Shown here piece by piece: positions 35,261-50,167 of a stretch of 56,338 nt of DNA (positions are counted from its first letter, which is position 1; each line of letters begins with the position of its first letter). Made by a program: the position numbers and the translations under genes. The notes below the pieces were generated by a model that saw nothing but the letters and a program-made list of their open reading frames with translations, was not told the DNA's origin and did not search any database. The stretch covers positions 1-56,338 of the forward strand of contig CAJMPJ010000021.1 of the NCBI GenBank assembly GCA_905215155.1, in the 5' to 3' direction. Source of the DNA: an uncultured bacterium. Its GTDB lineage: Bacteria; Bacillota; Clostridia; Lachnospirales; Lachnospiraceae.

Positions 35261-35300
35261 GCCCTAAAACCGTATACTTGTCTTTGTGCGGTTTTAGGGC
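35261..35300 (+). terminator. Hairpin after rny
   Basis: GCCCTAAAACCG pairs with CGGTTTTAGGGC. The following ATGTTTC is a poor T-tract, so partial read-through into dacF is likely. Confidence 0.55.
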
Positions 35301-35325
35301 ATGTTTCATGTCGGAGGATTGATAC

Positions 35326-36765
35326 GTGAAACGTAAGTTAAAACTATTGCTGTGCTGCATATTAATCAGCCAGCTGTTTCTTATGACTGTATATGCAAAA
35401 CCGGACTGGCCGTCAGATACGGACGTTCAGGCAGAAGCCGGGATTGTTATTGATGCAGATACAGGAGCAGTTATATTTGGGAAGAATATACATAATGCAT
35501 ATCCCCCTGCCAGTATCACAAAGATATTAACTGCTCTTATTGTACTTGAACATGCCGACCCTGAGGATATGGTTACTTTTTCCAAGGATTCCATCTATAA
35601 CGTGGAAGCAGGAAGCGGCAATAAGTTAAATGTAACCGATGGAGATAAGCTTTCTGTAGAGGACTGCCTGTATTCCCTGATTCTTCATTCCTGTAATCAG
35701 GCTGCCAATGCGCTGGCAGAACATGTGGCTGGAAGCAGAGAAGGCTTTGTCAAAATGATGAATCAAAAAATCGAAGAGCTTGGATGTACGGAAAGCCACT
35801 TTGATAATCCGTCGGGACTGAACGGAGACACCCAGTATGTTACCGCTTATGATATGGCCATCATTGCAAAAGCAGCATACGGCAACAAAAAACTGGTGGA
35901 AATCAGTTCTGCGTTAAGCCATGACATCCCTCCTACTGCCAATAATCCGGAGGGACTGACCATTTATAATGAACATCGACTGGTAAAAACAAAGGATTCA
36001 TCCAGTGAATTCTATTTCCCGGCAGCGGTTGCGGGAAAAACAGGGTATTTGATAAAAGCGGGGAATACGCTGGTCACTTACGCAGAACAGGATGGAAGAA
36101 GACTTATTTCCGTTATTCTGAAAGGAAGTCCCAAGCAGTATTTTATTGACGGAAAAAATCTTCTGCAGTTCGGATACGACCGTTTTCAGAATGTACCGCT
36201 GGATGGAAATGAAACCAAATATACGCAGGGAGATGATCCGGTTACGGTGGGGAAGACTGCCTATAAGCCTTCCGATCTGGAGCTGGAACCCAAACGCTTT
36301 ATCACTCTTCCAAAAGACGCGAAGTTTTCCGATGCGGAAGAGTCTCTGGTAACAGAACTTCCAAAAAACAGTCCCAAAGGAGCGGTTGCTCTGATTCAGT
36401 ATACTTATAATGACCGGAACGTAGGCCAGGCATACTTGACTGCAAAGAACGGTGCGGCAGAGTCCGGTGAGGAAACTCCGGAAAACACCACGGAACCAAA
36501 GACGGAAAACGGAAAAGAAGTGACACCGCCTGCCGATAAGAAGACAACAGACAGTCATTCGTTTGGAGTTGTGGCAGCAGGGATTGCAGGTGCGTTGCTG
36601 ATCGTCGGAGCCGCTGCGGGATTTGTGGTATATAAAAGAAAAAAAGAATTCAGACAAAGTGAGCTTCGGAGAGAAGAGAGAAGGCGGCGTTTAAAGGCAG
36701 AAGGCGATGCGGAAGCCTTTGAACGGATTTTAAAAGAACGCCGGAACACAAAAGGAAAAAAATAA
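35326..36765 (+). CDS. D-alanyl-D-alanine carboxypeptidase (S11, DacF/PBP5 type)
   Basis: This 479-residue protein starts at GTG 35326 with GGAGG upstream. A signal peptide (about 1-25, cleavage near YAKP) is followed by an S11 domain with SxxK (SITK, about residue 65), SxN (SCN in LHSCNQAAN) and KTG (GKTGY). A C-terminal PBP5-like domain follows, then a Glu/Thr/Pro-rich linker. A membrane helix (about 410-432) and a highly basic and acidic cytoplasmic tail rich in Arg, Lys and Glu end the protein. It trims D-Ala from wall peptides outside the membrane. Most PBP5 proteins end in an amphipathic anchor, so the full transmembrane helix with a 45-residue inner tail is a variation. Confidence 0.9.
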   Translation: MKRKLKLLLCCILISQLFLMTVYAKPDWPSDTDVQAEAGIVIDADTGAVIFGKNIHNAYPPASITKILTALIVLEHADPEDMVTFSKDSIYNVEAGSGNKLNVTDGDKLSVEDCLYSLILHSCNQAANALAEHVAGSREGFVKMMNQKIEELGCTESHFDNPSGLNGDTQYVTAYDMAIIAKAAYGNKKLVEISSALSHDIPPTANNPEGLTIYNEHRLVKTKDSSSEFYFPAAVAGKTGYLIKAGNTLVTYAEQDGRRLISVILKGSPKQYFIDGKNLLQFGYDRFQNVPLDGNETKYTQGDDPVTVGKTAYKPSDLELEPKRFITLPKDAKFSDAEESLVTELPKNSPKGAVALIQYTYNDRNVGQAYLTAKNGAAESGEETPENTTEPKTENGKEVTPPADKKTTDSHSFGVVAAGIAGALLIVGAAAGFVVYKRKKEFRQSELRREERRRRLKAEGDAEAFERILKERRNTKGKK

Positions 36766-36771
36766 ACAATG

Positions 36772-36803
36772 AAAAAGACCAGCTGGGGTAGCTGGTCTTT
36801 TTT
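36772..36803 (+). terminator. Terminator after the carboxypeptidase gene
   Basis: AAAAAGACCAGC pairs with GCTGGTCTTTTTT, 7 bp after the stop codon. Confidence 0.88.
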
Positions 36804-37263
36804 CGGAGAAGGTATTTCGTTTCTTATGGGGTGTAGCAAAAACTATATAATGTATTGGGGGGGTTACAAATAATAATATACCCCATATTGATGAAAAAGT
36901 GTCAACAAACATTTACCAATCAAATAAATAAAATTATGCAAAATGTCTTATTTATATAGAAAATCATTAAAAAAATATAGAAATTAAGTGATGATTTGTC
37001 ATTTTTTGTGCTTAATACCTGTAGGAAACATCATAATTGGATAAATATGGTAAAAGCTGGCGTTTTATTATTTCAAAGCAAGGTGAAGTTTTTTCAGTAG
37101 TTTTAATCATAGGCCTGACCTAAATTTTTCTCTTGTATTTTTTAAATCATAAAAATATGCATGTCTCAACAAATCAAAAATATAATTCTATAGAGTGATA
37201 GAATGGAGCTAAGCCTCTGTTTTTGTCCGTTTTTTGTCAAACCCAATCTGTGAAACAAAAAAA
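36804..37263. other. AT-rich intergenic region without a gene
   Basis: The gap of about 550 bp before the arabinose operon is very AT-rich. I see no supported open reading frame or RNA gene in it. It presumably carries the operon's promoter and leader, but no -35/-10 pair stands out. Confidence 0.4.
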
Positions 37264-37290
37264 CAACTTGTGCAATGGTGCGTACAAGTT
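37264..37290. promoter_or_regulatory. Candidate AraR operator
   Basis: AACTTGT and ACAAGTT form an inverted repeat around GCAATGGTGCGT. The right half GTGCGTACAAGT resembles the half-site of B. subtilis AraR boxes (GTACGTACAAAT). It lies about 60 bp before the first gene of the operon that encodes an AraR-type repressor. Confidence 0.5.
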
Positions 37291-37352
37291 ATACATTGAT
37301 AGTAAGAGGATGAGGCTCTCATTCTTATGGAGAAAGCAGGAGGTAGAAATGT

Positions 37353-38006
37353 ATGAGGTTTTTTGTAGACACGGCAAACATTGAGGAAATCAGAAAGGCC
37401 AATGACATGGGAATTATCTGCGGTGTGACCACCAACCCTTCGTTGATCGCAAAGGAGGGAAGGGATTTTAAGCAGGTGATTGAAGAGATAACTTCCATTG
37501 TAGACGGGCCGGTCAGCGGAGAGGTAAAAGCCACAACAGCAGATGCCGAAGGAATGATGGAAGAAGGGCGCCAGATCGCCGGGATTCATCCCAACATGGT
37601 GGTTAAGATCCCAATGACTGCAGAGGGGCTGAAAGCAGTAAAGGTTCTGACAAAGGAAGGAATTAAAACCAATGTAACCCTGGTATTTTCAGCAGCCCAG
37701 GCGTTGCTGGCAGCCAGGGCCGGCGCTTCTTATGTTTCCCCGTTTTTAGGCAGACTTGATGATATTTCCATGCCGGGAATTGAATTGATCCAGGATATTA
37801 TGGAGATATTTTCCCTTCATGATATTGAGACTGAGATCATTGCGGCCAGTATCCGCAATCCCGTCCACGTGATTGACTGTGCAAAGGCCGGAGCGGACAT
37901 TGCAACCGTACCATATAAGGTGCTGGAGCAGATGACAAAGCATCCTTTGACCGATCAGGGAATTGTAAAGTTCCAGGAAGATTACCGCAAAGCATTTGGT
38001 GAATAA
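37353..38006 (+). CDS. Transaldolase / fructose-6-phosphate aldolase family (TalC type)
   Basis: A 217-residue small-type transaldolase. The N-terminal [26 protein letters not shown], the Schiff-base Lys in MVVKIPMT (about residue 83), [11 protein letters not shown] and SPFLGRLDD are all conserved. The compact form transfers dihydroxyacetone units or acts as fructose-6-phosphate aldolase. As the first gene of an arabinose operon it would feed pentose phosphate made by AraBAD into glycolysis. GGAGGTAGAAATGT precedes the ATG. Confidence 0.92.
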   Translation: MRFFVDTANIEEIRKANDMGIICGVTTNPSLIAKEGRDFKQVIEEITSIVDGPVSGEVKATTADAEGMMEEGRQIAGIHPNMVVKIPMTAEGLKAVKVLTKEGIKTNVTLVFSAAQALLAARAGASYVSPFLGRLDDISMPGIELIQDIMEIFSLHDIETEIIAASIRNPVHVIDCAKAGADIATVPYKVLEQMTKHPLTDQGIVKFQEDYRKAFGE

Positions 38007-39560
<1,554 letters not shown>

Positions 39561-39579
39561 AAATAGAAGGGATAAAAAA

Positions 39580-41073
39580 ATGGTAAAAAAACAGTATCAA
39601 TTCTGGTTTGCAACAGGCTCTCAGGACCTTTATGGAGAAGAATGTTTAAGAAATGTGGCAGAACATTCGGCAATTATTACGGAACGGCTTAATTCCTGCG
39701 GGATACTTCCGTTTCCGGTGGTATTAAAGCCTGTACTTATTGACAACACTTCCATACGTGCCCTATTTCAGCAGGCCAATGCCGAGGAAACCTGTGCAGG
39801 GGTCATTACCTGGATGCACACCTTTTCCCCGGCAAAATCATGGATTCTGGGACTTCAGGAGTACAGAAAGCCTCTCCTTCATCTGCACACCCAGTTTAAC
39901 CGGGAGATTCCTTATGATTCCATAGATATGGATTTCATGAATGAGAACCAGTCGGCCCACGGGGACCGGGAATTCGGCCATATGGTGACCAGAATGGGGA
40001 TCGTGAGAAAGGTCATTGCAGGCTTCTGGGATGATGAGAATGTCCATAGACGGATCGGGGACTGGATGCGTACTGCAGTTGGAATCATGGAAAGCAGTCA
40101 TATCCGTGTGCTCCGTGTTGCCGACAATATGAGAAATGTTGCGGTGACCGAGGGCGATAAGGTGGAAGCCCAGATGAAATTCGGCTGGGAGATTGATGCT
40201 TATCCGGTAAATGAGATCGCAGAGTATGTAAACGACGTGGCAGCAGGCGATGTATCGGCTTTGGTGGAGGAGTATTACAGCAGATATGAGATTTTGACCG
40301 AAGGGAGAGATCCGGAGGAATTTAAGGCCCACGTGGCCGTTCAGGCCCAGATCGAGCTGGGGTTTGAACGTTTTTTGGTGGATAAGGATTATCAGGCAAT
40401 TGTGACCCATTTCGGAGATCTGGGTTCCTTAAAACAGCTTCCGGGACTAGCCATCCAGCGTCTCATGGAGAAGGGATATGGATTTGGAGGAGAAGGAGAC
40501 TGGAAGACAGCAGCCATGGTCCGGCTTATGAAGCTCATGACAGAGGGCATAACGGATGCAAAGGGCACGTCTTTTCTGGAGGACTATACCTACAATCTGG
40601 TTCCCGGAAAAGAAGGGATTCTTCAGTCTCATATGCTGGAGGTATGCCCCAGCATTGCAGATGGTAAAATCGGCATTAAAGTGAACCCGCTGTCTATGGG
40701 GAACAGACAAGATCCGGCCCGGCTGGTGTTTACCGCAAAGGAAGGAAAAGGGATTGCCACCTCTCTCATTGATCTTGGCAACAGGTTCCGCCTGATCATC
40801 AATACGGTAAACTGCAAAAAGACGGAAAAACCAATGCCAAAGCTTCCCGTAGCCACCGCATTCTGGACTCCGGAACCCAATTTAACAACCGGAGCGGAAA
40901 GCTGGATATTGGCGGGAGGCGCTCACCATACGGCGTTTTCCTATGATTTAACCGCCGAGCAGATGGGCGACTGGGCGGAATCCATGGGAATTGAAGCCGT
41001 TTACATTGATGAAAAAACAAATATCCGGGATTTAAAAAATGAATTAAGGTGGAATTCAGTGGTATTCCGGTAA
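39580..41073 (+). CDS. araA: L-arabinose isomerase
   Basis: Converts L-arabinose to L-ribulose. The 497-residue protein starts at 39580, after AGAAGGGAT. Family blocks include the N-terminal FWFATGSQDLYGEE, WMHTFSPAKSWI, LLHLHTQFNREIP, the metal-ligand Glu regions (GFGGEGDWKTAA and LEDYTYNL), and AGGAHHTAFS near the C terminus. It lies 19 bp after the arabinofuranosidase gene. A GC-rich hairpin downstream may lower expression of the next gene. Confidence 0.97.
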   Translation: MVKKQYQFWFATGSQDLYGEECLRNVAEHSAIITERLNSCGILPFPVVLKPVLIDNTSIRALFQQANAEETCAGVITWMHTFSPAKSWILGLQEYRKPLLHLHTQFNREIPYDSIDMDFMNENQSAHGDREFGHMVTRMGIVRKVIAGFWDDENVHRRIGDWMRTAVGIMESSHIRVLRVADNMRNVAVTEGDKVEAQMKFGWEIDAYPVNEIAEYVNDVAAGDVSALVEEYYSRYEILTEGRDPEEFKAHVAVQAQIELGFERFLVDKDYQAIVTHFGDLGSLKQLPGLAIQRLMEKGYGFGGEGDWKTAAMVRLMKLMTEGITDAKGTSFLEDYTYNLVPGKEGILQSHMLEVCPSIADGKIGIKVNPLSMGNRQDPARLVFTAKEGKGIATSLIDLGNRFRLIINTVNCKKTEKPMPKLPVATAFWTPEPNLTTGAESWILAGGAHHTAFSYDLTAEQMGDWAESMGIEAVYIDEKTNIRDLKNELRWNSVVFR

Positions 41074-41084
41074 ATACTTTGCGG

Positions 41085-41112
41085 GGCCCGCCCCTTTTAA
41101 AAGAGGCGGGCC
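41085..41112 (+). terminator. Intercistronic hairpin between araA and araB
   Basis: GGCCCGCC pairs with GGCGGGCC with a CTTTTAAAAG centre, followed by TATTTTAAGG. It is more likely a processing or attenuation hairpin than a full stop, because araB follows 20 bp later with only an RBS. Confidence 0.5.
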
Positions 41113-41133
41113 TATTTTAAGGAGGGGTTTCAA

Positions 41134-42732
41134 ATGAAGGAAAAAGAAATTGCAGCGGCGATTCGGGAAGGCAGGACCGCTCTGGGAATGGAACTTGGTT
41201 CCACCAGAATCAAAGCAGTATTAATCAATGAAAATCACGACCCCATCGCCTCCGGCAGCCATGATTGGGAAAACCGGTATGAAAATGGAATATGGACCTA
41301 TTCCATCGCTGATATCTGGAAAGGAGTCCAGGACAGCTACAAAAAGATGGCACAGGACGTTTACAATCAATATGGGGAAACGCTGACTACCATCGGAGCC
41401 ATCGGCTTCTCCGCGATGATGCATGGCTATATGGCATTTGATAAGAATGGAGAAATCCTGGTTCCTTTCCGTACGTGGAGAAATACCATGACAGAGGAGG
41501 CAGCAGGGAAGCTGACCCAATTGTTTTCTTATCATATTCCTCAAAGATGGAGCATTGCCCACCTGTATCAGGCAATCCTCAATAAGGAGGAGCATGTTCG
41601 GGAGATTGATTATCTCATAACTTTGGAAGGCTACGTTCACTGGAAGCTGACTGGGCAACGGGTGCTGGGAATCGGAGACTGTGCGGGAATGTTTCCCATT
41701 GACAGCAAAACAAAAGAGTTTCACGGGCGCATGATGGAACAGTTTGATGAACTGGTTGCAGGAGAAGCCTTTCCCTGGAAGTTGAGAGACATTATGCCAA
41801 AGGTTTTAACCGCAGGGGAGGCAGCAGGAGTTCTGACGGAGGAAGGGGCTAAACTTCTGGATGCCAGCGGAAATTTAAAGGCAGGAATCCCCTTCTGTCC
41901 GCCTGAGGGAGACGCAGGGACCGGTATGATGGCGACCAACGGCGTGGCAAAAAGAACCGGCAATGTTTCTGCGGGAACCAGTGTATTTGCGATGGTTGTT
42001 CTGGAAAAGGAATTGTCAAACGTCCATCAGGAGATTGATCTGGTTACGACTCCCGCCGGAGACCCGGTGGCCATGGTCCACTGCAACAACTGTACCTCGG
42101 ATCTAAATGCCTGGGTCTCTCTCTTTGAAGAGTTTGCCCGGACCATGGGAATGGAAACGGATAAAAACACCCTGTTTTCCACGCTGTACCAAAAAGCGTT
42201 GGAGGGAGATAAGGATGGAGGAAATCTTTTATCCTATGGGTATTTATCGGGAGAACATCTGACCCATTTTGAAGAAGGCAGGCCCTTGTTCGTAAGGACT
42301 CCTAAAAGCCGTTTCAATCTGGCCAACTTTATGAGGGTTCATCTTTATACGGCTTTGGGGGCTTTAAAGATGGGAATGGACATCCTTTATGAAGAAGGCG
42401 TAAAGTTGGATGTGCTTTTGGGGCATGGCGGCCTCTTTAAAACAAAGGAGGTGGGCCAGAAGATTATGGCGGCTGCTATGAAGGTTCCGGTTGCTGTCAT
42501 GGAGACAGCTGGAGAAGGCGGTGCCTGGGGGGCTGCACTTTTAGCTTCCTACATGATAAGGAGAGAAGAAGGGGAAACCCTGGATCACTATCTGGCCAAA
42601 AAGGTGTTTGCCGGGGAAACCGGAACCCTTGTTGAACCGGACCCAGAGGACGAAAAAGGTTTTGAAATCTTTATGGAACGATATAAAAATGGTCTTTCCA
42701 TAGAACGTGCAGCAGTAGACAGCTTAAAATAA
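41134..42732 (+). CDS. araB: L-ribulokinase (FGGY family)
   Basis: Phosphorylates L-ribulose at O5 using ATP. The 532-residue kinase has the N-terminal ASKHA phosphate loop ([14 protein letters not shown]), the sugar-binding region ([11 protein letters not shown]), the second-half [13 protein letters not shown] and the nucleotide-binding end ([29 protein letters not shown]). Its place between araA and araD fixes the substrate better than the sequence alone, since FGGY kinases share these motifs. AAGGAGGGG precedes the ATG. Confidence 0.92.
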   Translation: MKEKEIAAAIREGRTALGMELGSTRIKAVLINENHDPIASGSHDWENRYENGIWTYSIADIWKGVQDSYKKMAQDVYNQYGETLTTIGAIGFSAMMHGYMAFDKNGEILVPFRTWRNTMTEEAAGKLTQLFSYHIPQRWSIAHLYQAILNKEEHVREIDYLITLEGYVHWKLTGQRVLGIGDCAGMFPIDSKTKEFHGRMMEQFDELVAGEAFPWKLRDIMPKVLTAGEAAGVLTEEGAKLLDASGNLKAGIPFCPPEGDAGTGMMATNGVAKRTGNVSAGTSVFAMVVLEKELSNVHQEIDLVTTPAGDPVAMVHCNNCTSDLNAWVSLFEEFARTMGMETDKNTLFSTLYQKALEGDKDGGNLLSYGYLSGEHLTHFEEGRPLFVRTPKSRFNLANFMRVHLYTALGALKMGMDILYEEGVKLDVLLGHGGLFKTKEVGQKIMAAAMKVPVAVMETAGEGGAWGAALLASYMIRREEGETLDHYLAKKVFAGETGTLVEPDPEDEKGFEIFMERYKNGLSIERAAVDSLK

Positions 42733-42757
42733 TTACAGGAGCAGAAAGGCGGAAAAA

Positions 42758-43453
42758 ATGCTGAAAGAACTGAAAAAAGCGGTATATGAAGCAAATATGG
42801 AACTGCCCCGAAGAGGGCTTATCACCTATACATGGGGAAATGTCAGCGGAATCGACCGGGAAAAGGGTCTTTTTGTGATTAAGCCCAGCGGAGTGGATTA
42901 TGATAAGCTTAAGCCGGAGGATATGGTGGTGATGGACCTTCAGGGAAATAAGGTGGAAGGAGAGTTAAATCCTTCCTCCGATACAGCCACTCATCTGGAA
43001 CTCTATAAGGCATTTGAAGGGGTGGGCGGAATCGTTCATACCCATTCCCCTATGGCTACCTCCTGGGCGCAGGCAGGAAGAGCCCTGCCCTGCTATGGCA
43101 CCACTCATGCCGATTATTTTTATGGGGAGATTCCCTGTGCCAGAAATTTAACGGAGGAGGAAATCAGGGAAGGCTATGAGAAGAACACGGGAAAAGTGAT
43201 CATTGAGACCCTGAAAGGAAAAAATCCCATGTATGTTCCTGCGGTTCTTTGCAAAAACCATGGTCCGTTTACCTGGGGAACGGATGCGGCCAATGCGGTC
43301 CATAATGCGGTCGTGCTGGAAGAAATTGCGAAAATGAATCTGATGACAGAAATTCTCAATCCATCGGTGGTTCCGGCACCTCAAAGCATGCAGGATAAGC
43401 ATTTCCTGCGTAAGCATGGTCCGAATGCATACTACGGACAGAACCAATCATAA
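42758..43453 (+). CDS. araD: L-ribulose-5-phosphate 4-epimerase
   Basis: Converts L-ribulose 5-phosphate to D-xylulose 5-phosphate, the entry to the pentose phosphate pathway. The 231-residue class II aldolase-fold protein shows [33 protein letters not shown], the zinc His pair in [13 protein letters not shown], the third His in KNHGPFTWG, and HGPNAYYGQ at the C terminus. The length is standard. It is 25 bp after araB and 10 bp before araR. Confidence 0.96.
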   Translation: MLKELKKAVYEANMELPRRGLITYTWGNVSGIDREKGLFVIKPSGVDYDKLKPEDMVVMDLQGNKVEGELNPSSDTATHLELYKAFEGVGGIVHTHSPMATSWAQAGRALPCYGTTHADYFYGEIPCARNLTEEEIREGYEKNTGKVIIETLKGKNPMYVPAVLCKNHGPFTWGTDAANAVHNAVVLEEIAKMNLMTEILNPSVVPAPQSMQDKHFLRKHGPNAYYGQNQS

Positions 43454-43463
43454 GGAGTTTCAT

Positions 43464-44597
43464 ATGGCAGAGGACAGCGGAAAAACAAAATATTATGTGT
43501 TAATGGAAGAACTGAAGCAAGAGATTATTTCAGGAAAAAGAAAGCCCGGAGACCGTCTGCCATCGGAAAATGAGTTGTCCGCCTCCTGTCACGTCAGCCG
43601 CCATACGGTCAGAAAGGCACTTTCCATTCTGGAACAGGAAGGATTTATTGAGGCAGAGCATGGAAGAGGGACCTTTGTTTCCAGAAAAGCAGGCGGGAAA
43701 AAAGGAACGGGCAATGTAGCGGTCATTACCACTTATTTATCTGATTATATATTTCCCAGACTGATTCAGGGAATCGACCGCGTGCTTACGGGAGGCGGAT
43801 ACAGCATTATTCTTAAAAACACCGGGAACAGCAGGCGAAAGGAAAGCAAATGCCTGGAAGAGATGTTGGAAAAGGGGATTGACGGTCTGATCATTGAGCC
43901 GAGCAAAAGCGAGATCATGTGTGGTCACAAAGGGCTGTATGATAAGCTGGATTTTTACCAGATTCCCTATGTATTTATCCAGGGTTACTATTCCCAGATG
44001 AAGCAGAAGCCTCATATTCTCATGGATGACCGTATGGGCGGATATCTGGTCACCCGGTATTTGATTGACCTTGGGCATAAGCATATTCTGGGCATTTTTA
44101 AGGCGGATGATATCCAGGGAAGAGACCGCCACAAGGGCTATGTGAAGGCTTTGCAGGAGTCCGGATTTTCCTATGATCCGGATATGGTCATCTGGTTTCA
44201 TACGGAAGACCGGACCATCAAGCCGTCGGAAATTTTAAAGTATCTGCTGGAAGAGGGAAGGGAGATCGACGGAATCGTCTGCTACAACGACCAGATTGCC
44301 CTTGAGGTCATAAAAACCCTTGAAAAAAGCGGCCTGTCTGTGCCCGAGGATATTTCCGTAACAGGTTATGACAATTCCTTTATTGCGGAAAACGGAATGG
44401 TGAAGCTGACCACCATTGCCCACCCTCAGGAACGGCTTGGGGCAATGGCAGCAGAACTTCTTTTAGAAAAGATAAACGGAATTCCTGATGAGGAAAGCCG
44501 GGTTAAACGGATTTTAAAGCCGGAGCTGGTGATCCGTCAATCCTGTGTGAACCGGTCAAAGCAGGTGGAGCAGGGCGGAAAGATCGTCGGTCGGTGA
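43464..44597 (+). CDS. araR: Arabinose repressor AraR (GntR-type DNA-binding + LacI-type sensor)
   Basis: The ATG at 43464 follows AAGGAG, giving 377 residues. The N-terminal about 75 residues are a GntR winged helix ([34 protein letters not shown]). The rest is a LacI/GalR-type periplasmic-binding fold ([36 protein letters not shown]-like SVTGYDNSF). This mixed architecture is that of B. subtilis AraR, which represses arabinose genes and is released by L-arabinose. Being the last gene of the operon implies autoregulation. Its 3' end overlaps the convergent YyaL gene by 42 bp. Confidence 0.92.
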   Translation: MAEDSGKTKYYVLMEELKQEIISGKRKPGDRLPSENELSASCHVSRHTVRKALSILEQEGFIEAEHGRGTFVSRKAGGKKGTGNVAVITTYLSDYIFPRLIQGIDRVLTGGGYSIILKNTGNSRRKESKCLEEMLEKGIDGLIIEPSKSEIMCGHKGLYDKLDFYQIPYVFIQGYYSQMKQKPHILMDDRMGGYLVTRYLIDLGHKHILGIFKADDIQGRDRHKGYVKALQESGFSYDPDMVIWFHTEDRTIKPSEILKYLLEEGREIDGIVCYNDQIALEVIKTLEKSGLSVPEDISVTGYDNSFIAENGMVKLTTIAHPQERLGAMAAELLLEKINGIPDEESRVKRILKPELVIRQSCVNRSKQVEQGGKIVGR

Positions 44598-46571
44598 AGC
44601 GCAGGCTCCGTTTTGACAAAGGTAATAGACCGTTCCGTTTGCGGGAACCGGGTAGCTTGCTGTAAAGGGAGCGGCTTTTTCCAAGTCCTCCTGGTTTTCT
44701 TTGGTTTTGACAAGGACAGACAAGTTGACGGTAGGAGTGCGTCTCAAATAAGCGGTCAGTTCCGGAGGAATATTGTTTCCGGCAGTTACACAAACCAGCT
44801 CCGAGGAGGAATAAACTGCCTGGGACACGGCAAGCAAAGCCATACTGTGTCCCGCCGGGTAATCCTCTATGGCGTTGGTAAGAAATTGGAGCTGACGGCG
44901 GCTTAATTGCTGCCACTTTAGTTCTCCCGTCAGTTTGGAAAGCTGTTCCAGCACTACGGCTGCCACTGAGTTGCCGGAGGGAATGGCACCGTCATAGGTT
45001 TCTTTCGGGCGGTTAATTAACTGTTCGCTGTTCTTGGAATAAAGGAAAAAGCCGCCTTGGTCAGCATCCTCAAAGTTATAAAGCATCTGCTCTGCGGTGC
45101 GGATGGCCTGCTGTAAATATTCTGTATCATAGGTGGCTTTGTATAGCTCCAGCATGGCATAGGCATAAAATGCATAATCATCCAGCTGACCGTCATTTGC
45201 AGCTTCCCCCTCGCGCCAGCGAAGCATGAGTCTTCCCTGTTCATCGGTCAGGGCTGTTTTTATAAACGAATGCACGTTTGTGGCAGTTTGGATATATTGG
45301 GGACGGTCAAGGAGCCAGCCGGCTTTTGCCAAAGCGGCGATCATAAGGGCATTCCAGGAAGTCAGCACCTTATCGTCCTTATGCAGCCGGGTACGGTTGA
45401 AACGATAGGTGTACAGTTTTTGAACAAGCTCTTTTATCTGGTGGTCAGTCTCGGCATAACGGGGATTGTCCAGTAAATTTAAAATATTCTTTCCTTCAAA
45501 ATTCCCATGCTCCGTTATTCCGAAATACTGGCAGAAAACGGGGCCATCGGCTTCTCCCAAAACATCGTAAATTTCATTTCTGGTAAATACATAATACTTT
45601 CCCTCGATTCCCTCACTGTCGGCATCCTGTCCGCAATAAAAACCGCCGTTTTCATCAAGCAGCTCGTTTATGGCGTAATCCAGGGTACGTGCTGCAATTC
45701 TGGAAAAAAATGATTCACCCGTCACATGGTATGCTTCCAGATAGGCAAGGGCCAGCAAGGCGTTGTCATAGAGCATTTTTTCAAAATGAGGCACCAGCCA
45801 TTTTTCATCGGTGGAATAGCGGGAAAAACCGCCGCCCAGATGGTCGAAGATGCCGCCCCGGAACATTTGGGTAAGTGTATGCTTGACCATTTTAAGGGCG
45901 GAATCGTCTTGCTCCAACAGGAAAACCTGTAAAAGAAACAGAAGATTGTGGGGAGTAGGAAATTTAGGAGCGGACCCAAATCCGCCCCACTTGGGGTCAT
46001 AGCTGCTTTTCAATTGTCTGGCTGCCTGCAAGAAGATGGTTTTGTTTAAATCTGCTGTTTTCTTCCCTGCAGGTTGTGGTTTGTTTAATAAGCTGGTAAT
46101 CTGTTCTCCCTTGGATAGAAGTGCGTTCCGGTCGCTTTCCCACATTTGACGGACGGCTTCCAGCAGCTCCATAAGGCCCATTCTTCCATAGGTTTCTGTT
46201 TTTGGCAGATAGGTTCCGGCCCAAAACGGCTTTTGATCCGGCGTCATAAGAATCGTAAGGGGCCAGCCCCCGGAGCCTGTAAACATCTGGCAGACCGCCA
46301 TGTAAACGGCGTCGATATCCGGCCGTTCCTCCCGGTCCACTTTGATGCAGATATAATCACGGTTAAGAATGGCAGCCACCTGAGTATCTTCAAATGACTC
46401 ATGGGCCATGACATGGCACCAGTGGCAGGTGCTATACCCAATACTTAAAAAAATTGGTTTATCTTCTTCTTTTGCTTTCTCAAAGGCGTTTGGTTTCCAG
46501 GGAAACCAATTCACCGGATTTGCAGCGTGCTGCAGAAGATAAGGGGATTTTTCTTTACTTAGCTCGTTCAA
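44556..46571 (-). CDS. YyaL/SSP411-family protein (DUF255 thioredoxin-like + six-hairpin domain)
   Basis: I choose the TTG at 46571 ([15 protein letters not shown]), since GGAGG lies seven bases upstream; the frame is open 16 codons further. The 671-residue protein begins with the DUF255 thioredoxin-like domain, with [11 protein letters not shown] and the redox-type motif STCHWCHVM. An (alpha/alpha)6-barrel follows, of the kind found in AGE epimerases and glycoside hydrolases ([46 protein letters not shown]). The family is widespread from bacteria to mammals and lacks an agreed function. The stop lies 42 bp inside the convergent araR gene. Confidence 0.9.
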   Translation of the reverse strand: MNELSKEKSPYLLQHAANPVNWFPWKPNAFEKAKEEDKPIFLSIGYSTCHWCHVMAHESFEDTQVAAILNRDYICIKVDREERPDIDAVYMAVCQMFTGSGGWPLTILMTPDQKPFWAGTYLPKTETYGRMGLMELLEAVRQMWESDRNALLSKGEQITSLLNKPQPAGKKTADLNKTIFLQAARQLKSSYDPKWGGFGSAPKFPTPHNLLFLLQVFLLEQDDSALKMVKHTLTQMFRGGIFDHLGGGFSRYSTDEKWLVPHFEKMLYDNALLALAYLEAYHVTGESFFSRIAARTLDYAINELLDENGGFYCGQDADSEGIEGKYYVFTRNEIYDVLGEADGPVFCQYFGITEHGNFEGKNILNLLDNPRYAETDHQIKELVQKLYTYRFNRTRLHKDDKVLTSWNALMIAALAKAGWLLDRPQYIQTATNVHSFIKTALTDEQGRLMLRWREGEAANDGQLDDYAFYAYAMLELYKATYDTEYLQQAIRTAEQMLYNFEDADQGGFFLYSKNSEQLINRPKETYDGAIPSGNSVAAVVLEQLSKLTGELKWQQLSRRQLQFLTNAIEDYPAGHSMALLAVSQAVYSSSELVCVTAGNNIPPELTAYLRRTPTVNLSVLVKTKENQEDLEKAAPFTASYPVPANGTVYYLCQNGACASPTDDLSALLHLL

Positions 46572-46699
46572 ATGAATTCCTCCAGAAATCTTTTGCGAAA
46601 ATAGATTATTTGTCTTCAATAAGAGTTATCGTACGCACTATTTCATTTCTTATACAAAAAGTACCGGCCATCAGCAGGTACTGTGCCCCCAAATTGCAG

Positions 46700-46731
46700 T
46701 TATCCACAATAATGTGGAAATAATTGTGGAT
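46700..46731. promoter_or_regulatory. Dyad in the YyaL/lacZ divergent region
   Basis: ATCCACAAT (46702-46710) is mirrored by ATTGTGGAT (46723-46731); the left arm forms part of TTATCCACA, a DnaA-box match. It lies in the about 450-bp gap between divergent genes. Operator use is more likely than replication. The rest of the gap is AT-rich. TATAAT at 46985-46990 may be the lacZ -10, but no clear -35 stands before it. Confidence 0.35.
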
Positions 46732-46998
46732 TGTTTGTTAGTATCTGAAAACATGACATAAAACCACAAATAATTACAAGGATTTAGTCGCTTTTGCCAG
46801 CATATTGAAAGATTGGGTGATAATGAATAAAAAATTCTACAACATAATGGCGTTTTATCACGGAGTCAGGCATCATGATTTGGCGAAAATTGGGGACGTG
46901 TTTTTAACTTCCTGAAAAAGGCACGGGTATCATTTTGTACATATTTTGTTTAATCCGAGCTATGGATTTTCTGCGGCTTCCTTTTATAATAAGGGTAG

Positions 46999-50088
<3,090 letters not shown>

Positions 50089-50117
50089 GACGGTTTTTTT
50101 ATATAGTCCCACAAATT

Positions 50118-50167
50118 GGCAAAAAAAGACCACCCTTGTAAACTTAGGGGGTGATAGGGTGGTCTTT
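50118..50167 (-). terminator. Terminator of the thiamine operon
   Basis: AAAGACCACCC (50125-50135) pairs with GGGTGGTCTTT (50157-50167). On the minus strand the stem is followed by TTTTTTTGCC. It overlaps the last codons of thiD and also separates it from the convergent lacZ. Confidence 0.8.

Noticed and set aside
46700..46731. Replication origin
   Set aside because: Only one perfect DnaA box, no box cluster, and no dnaA, dnaN or similar genes nearby.
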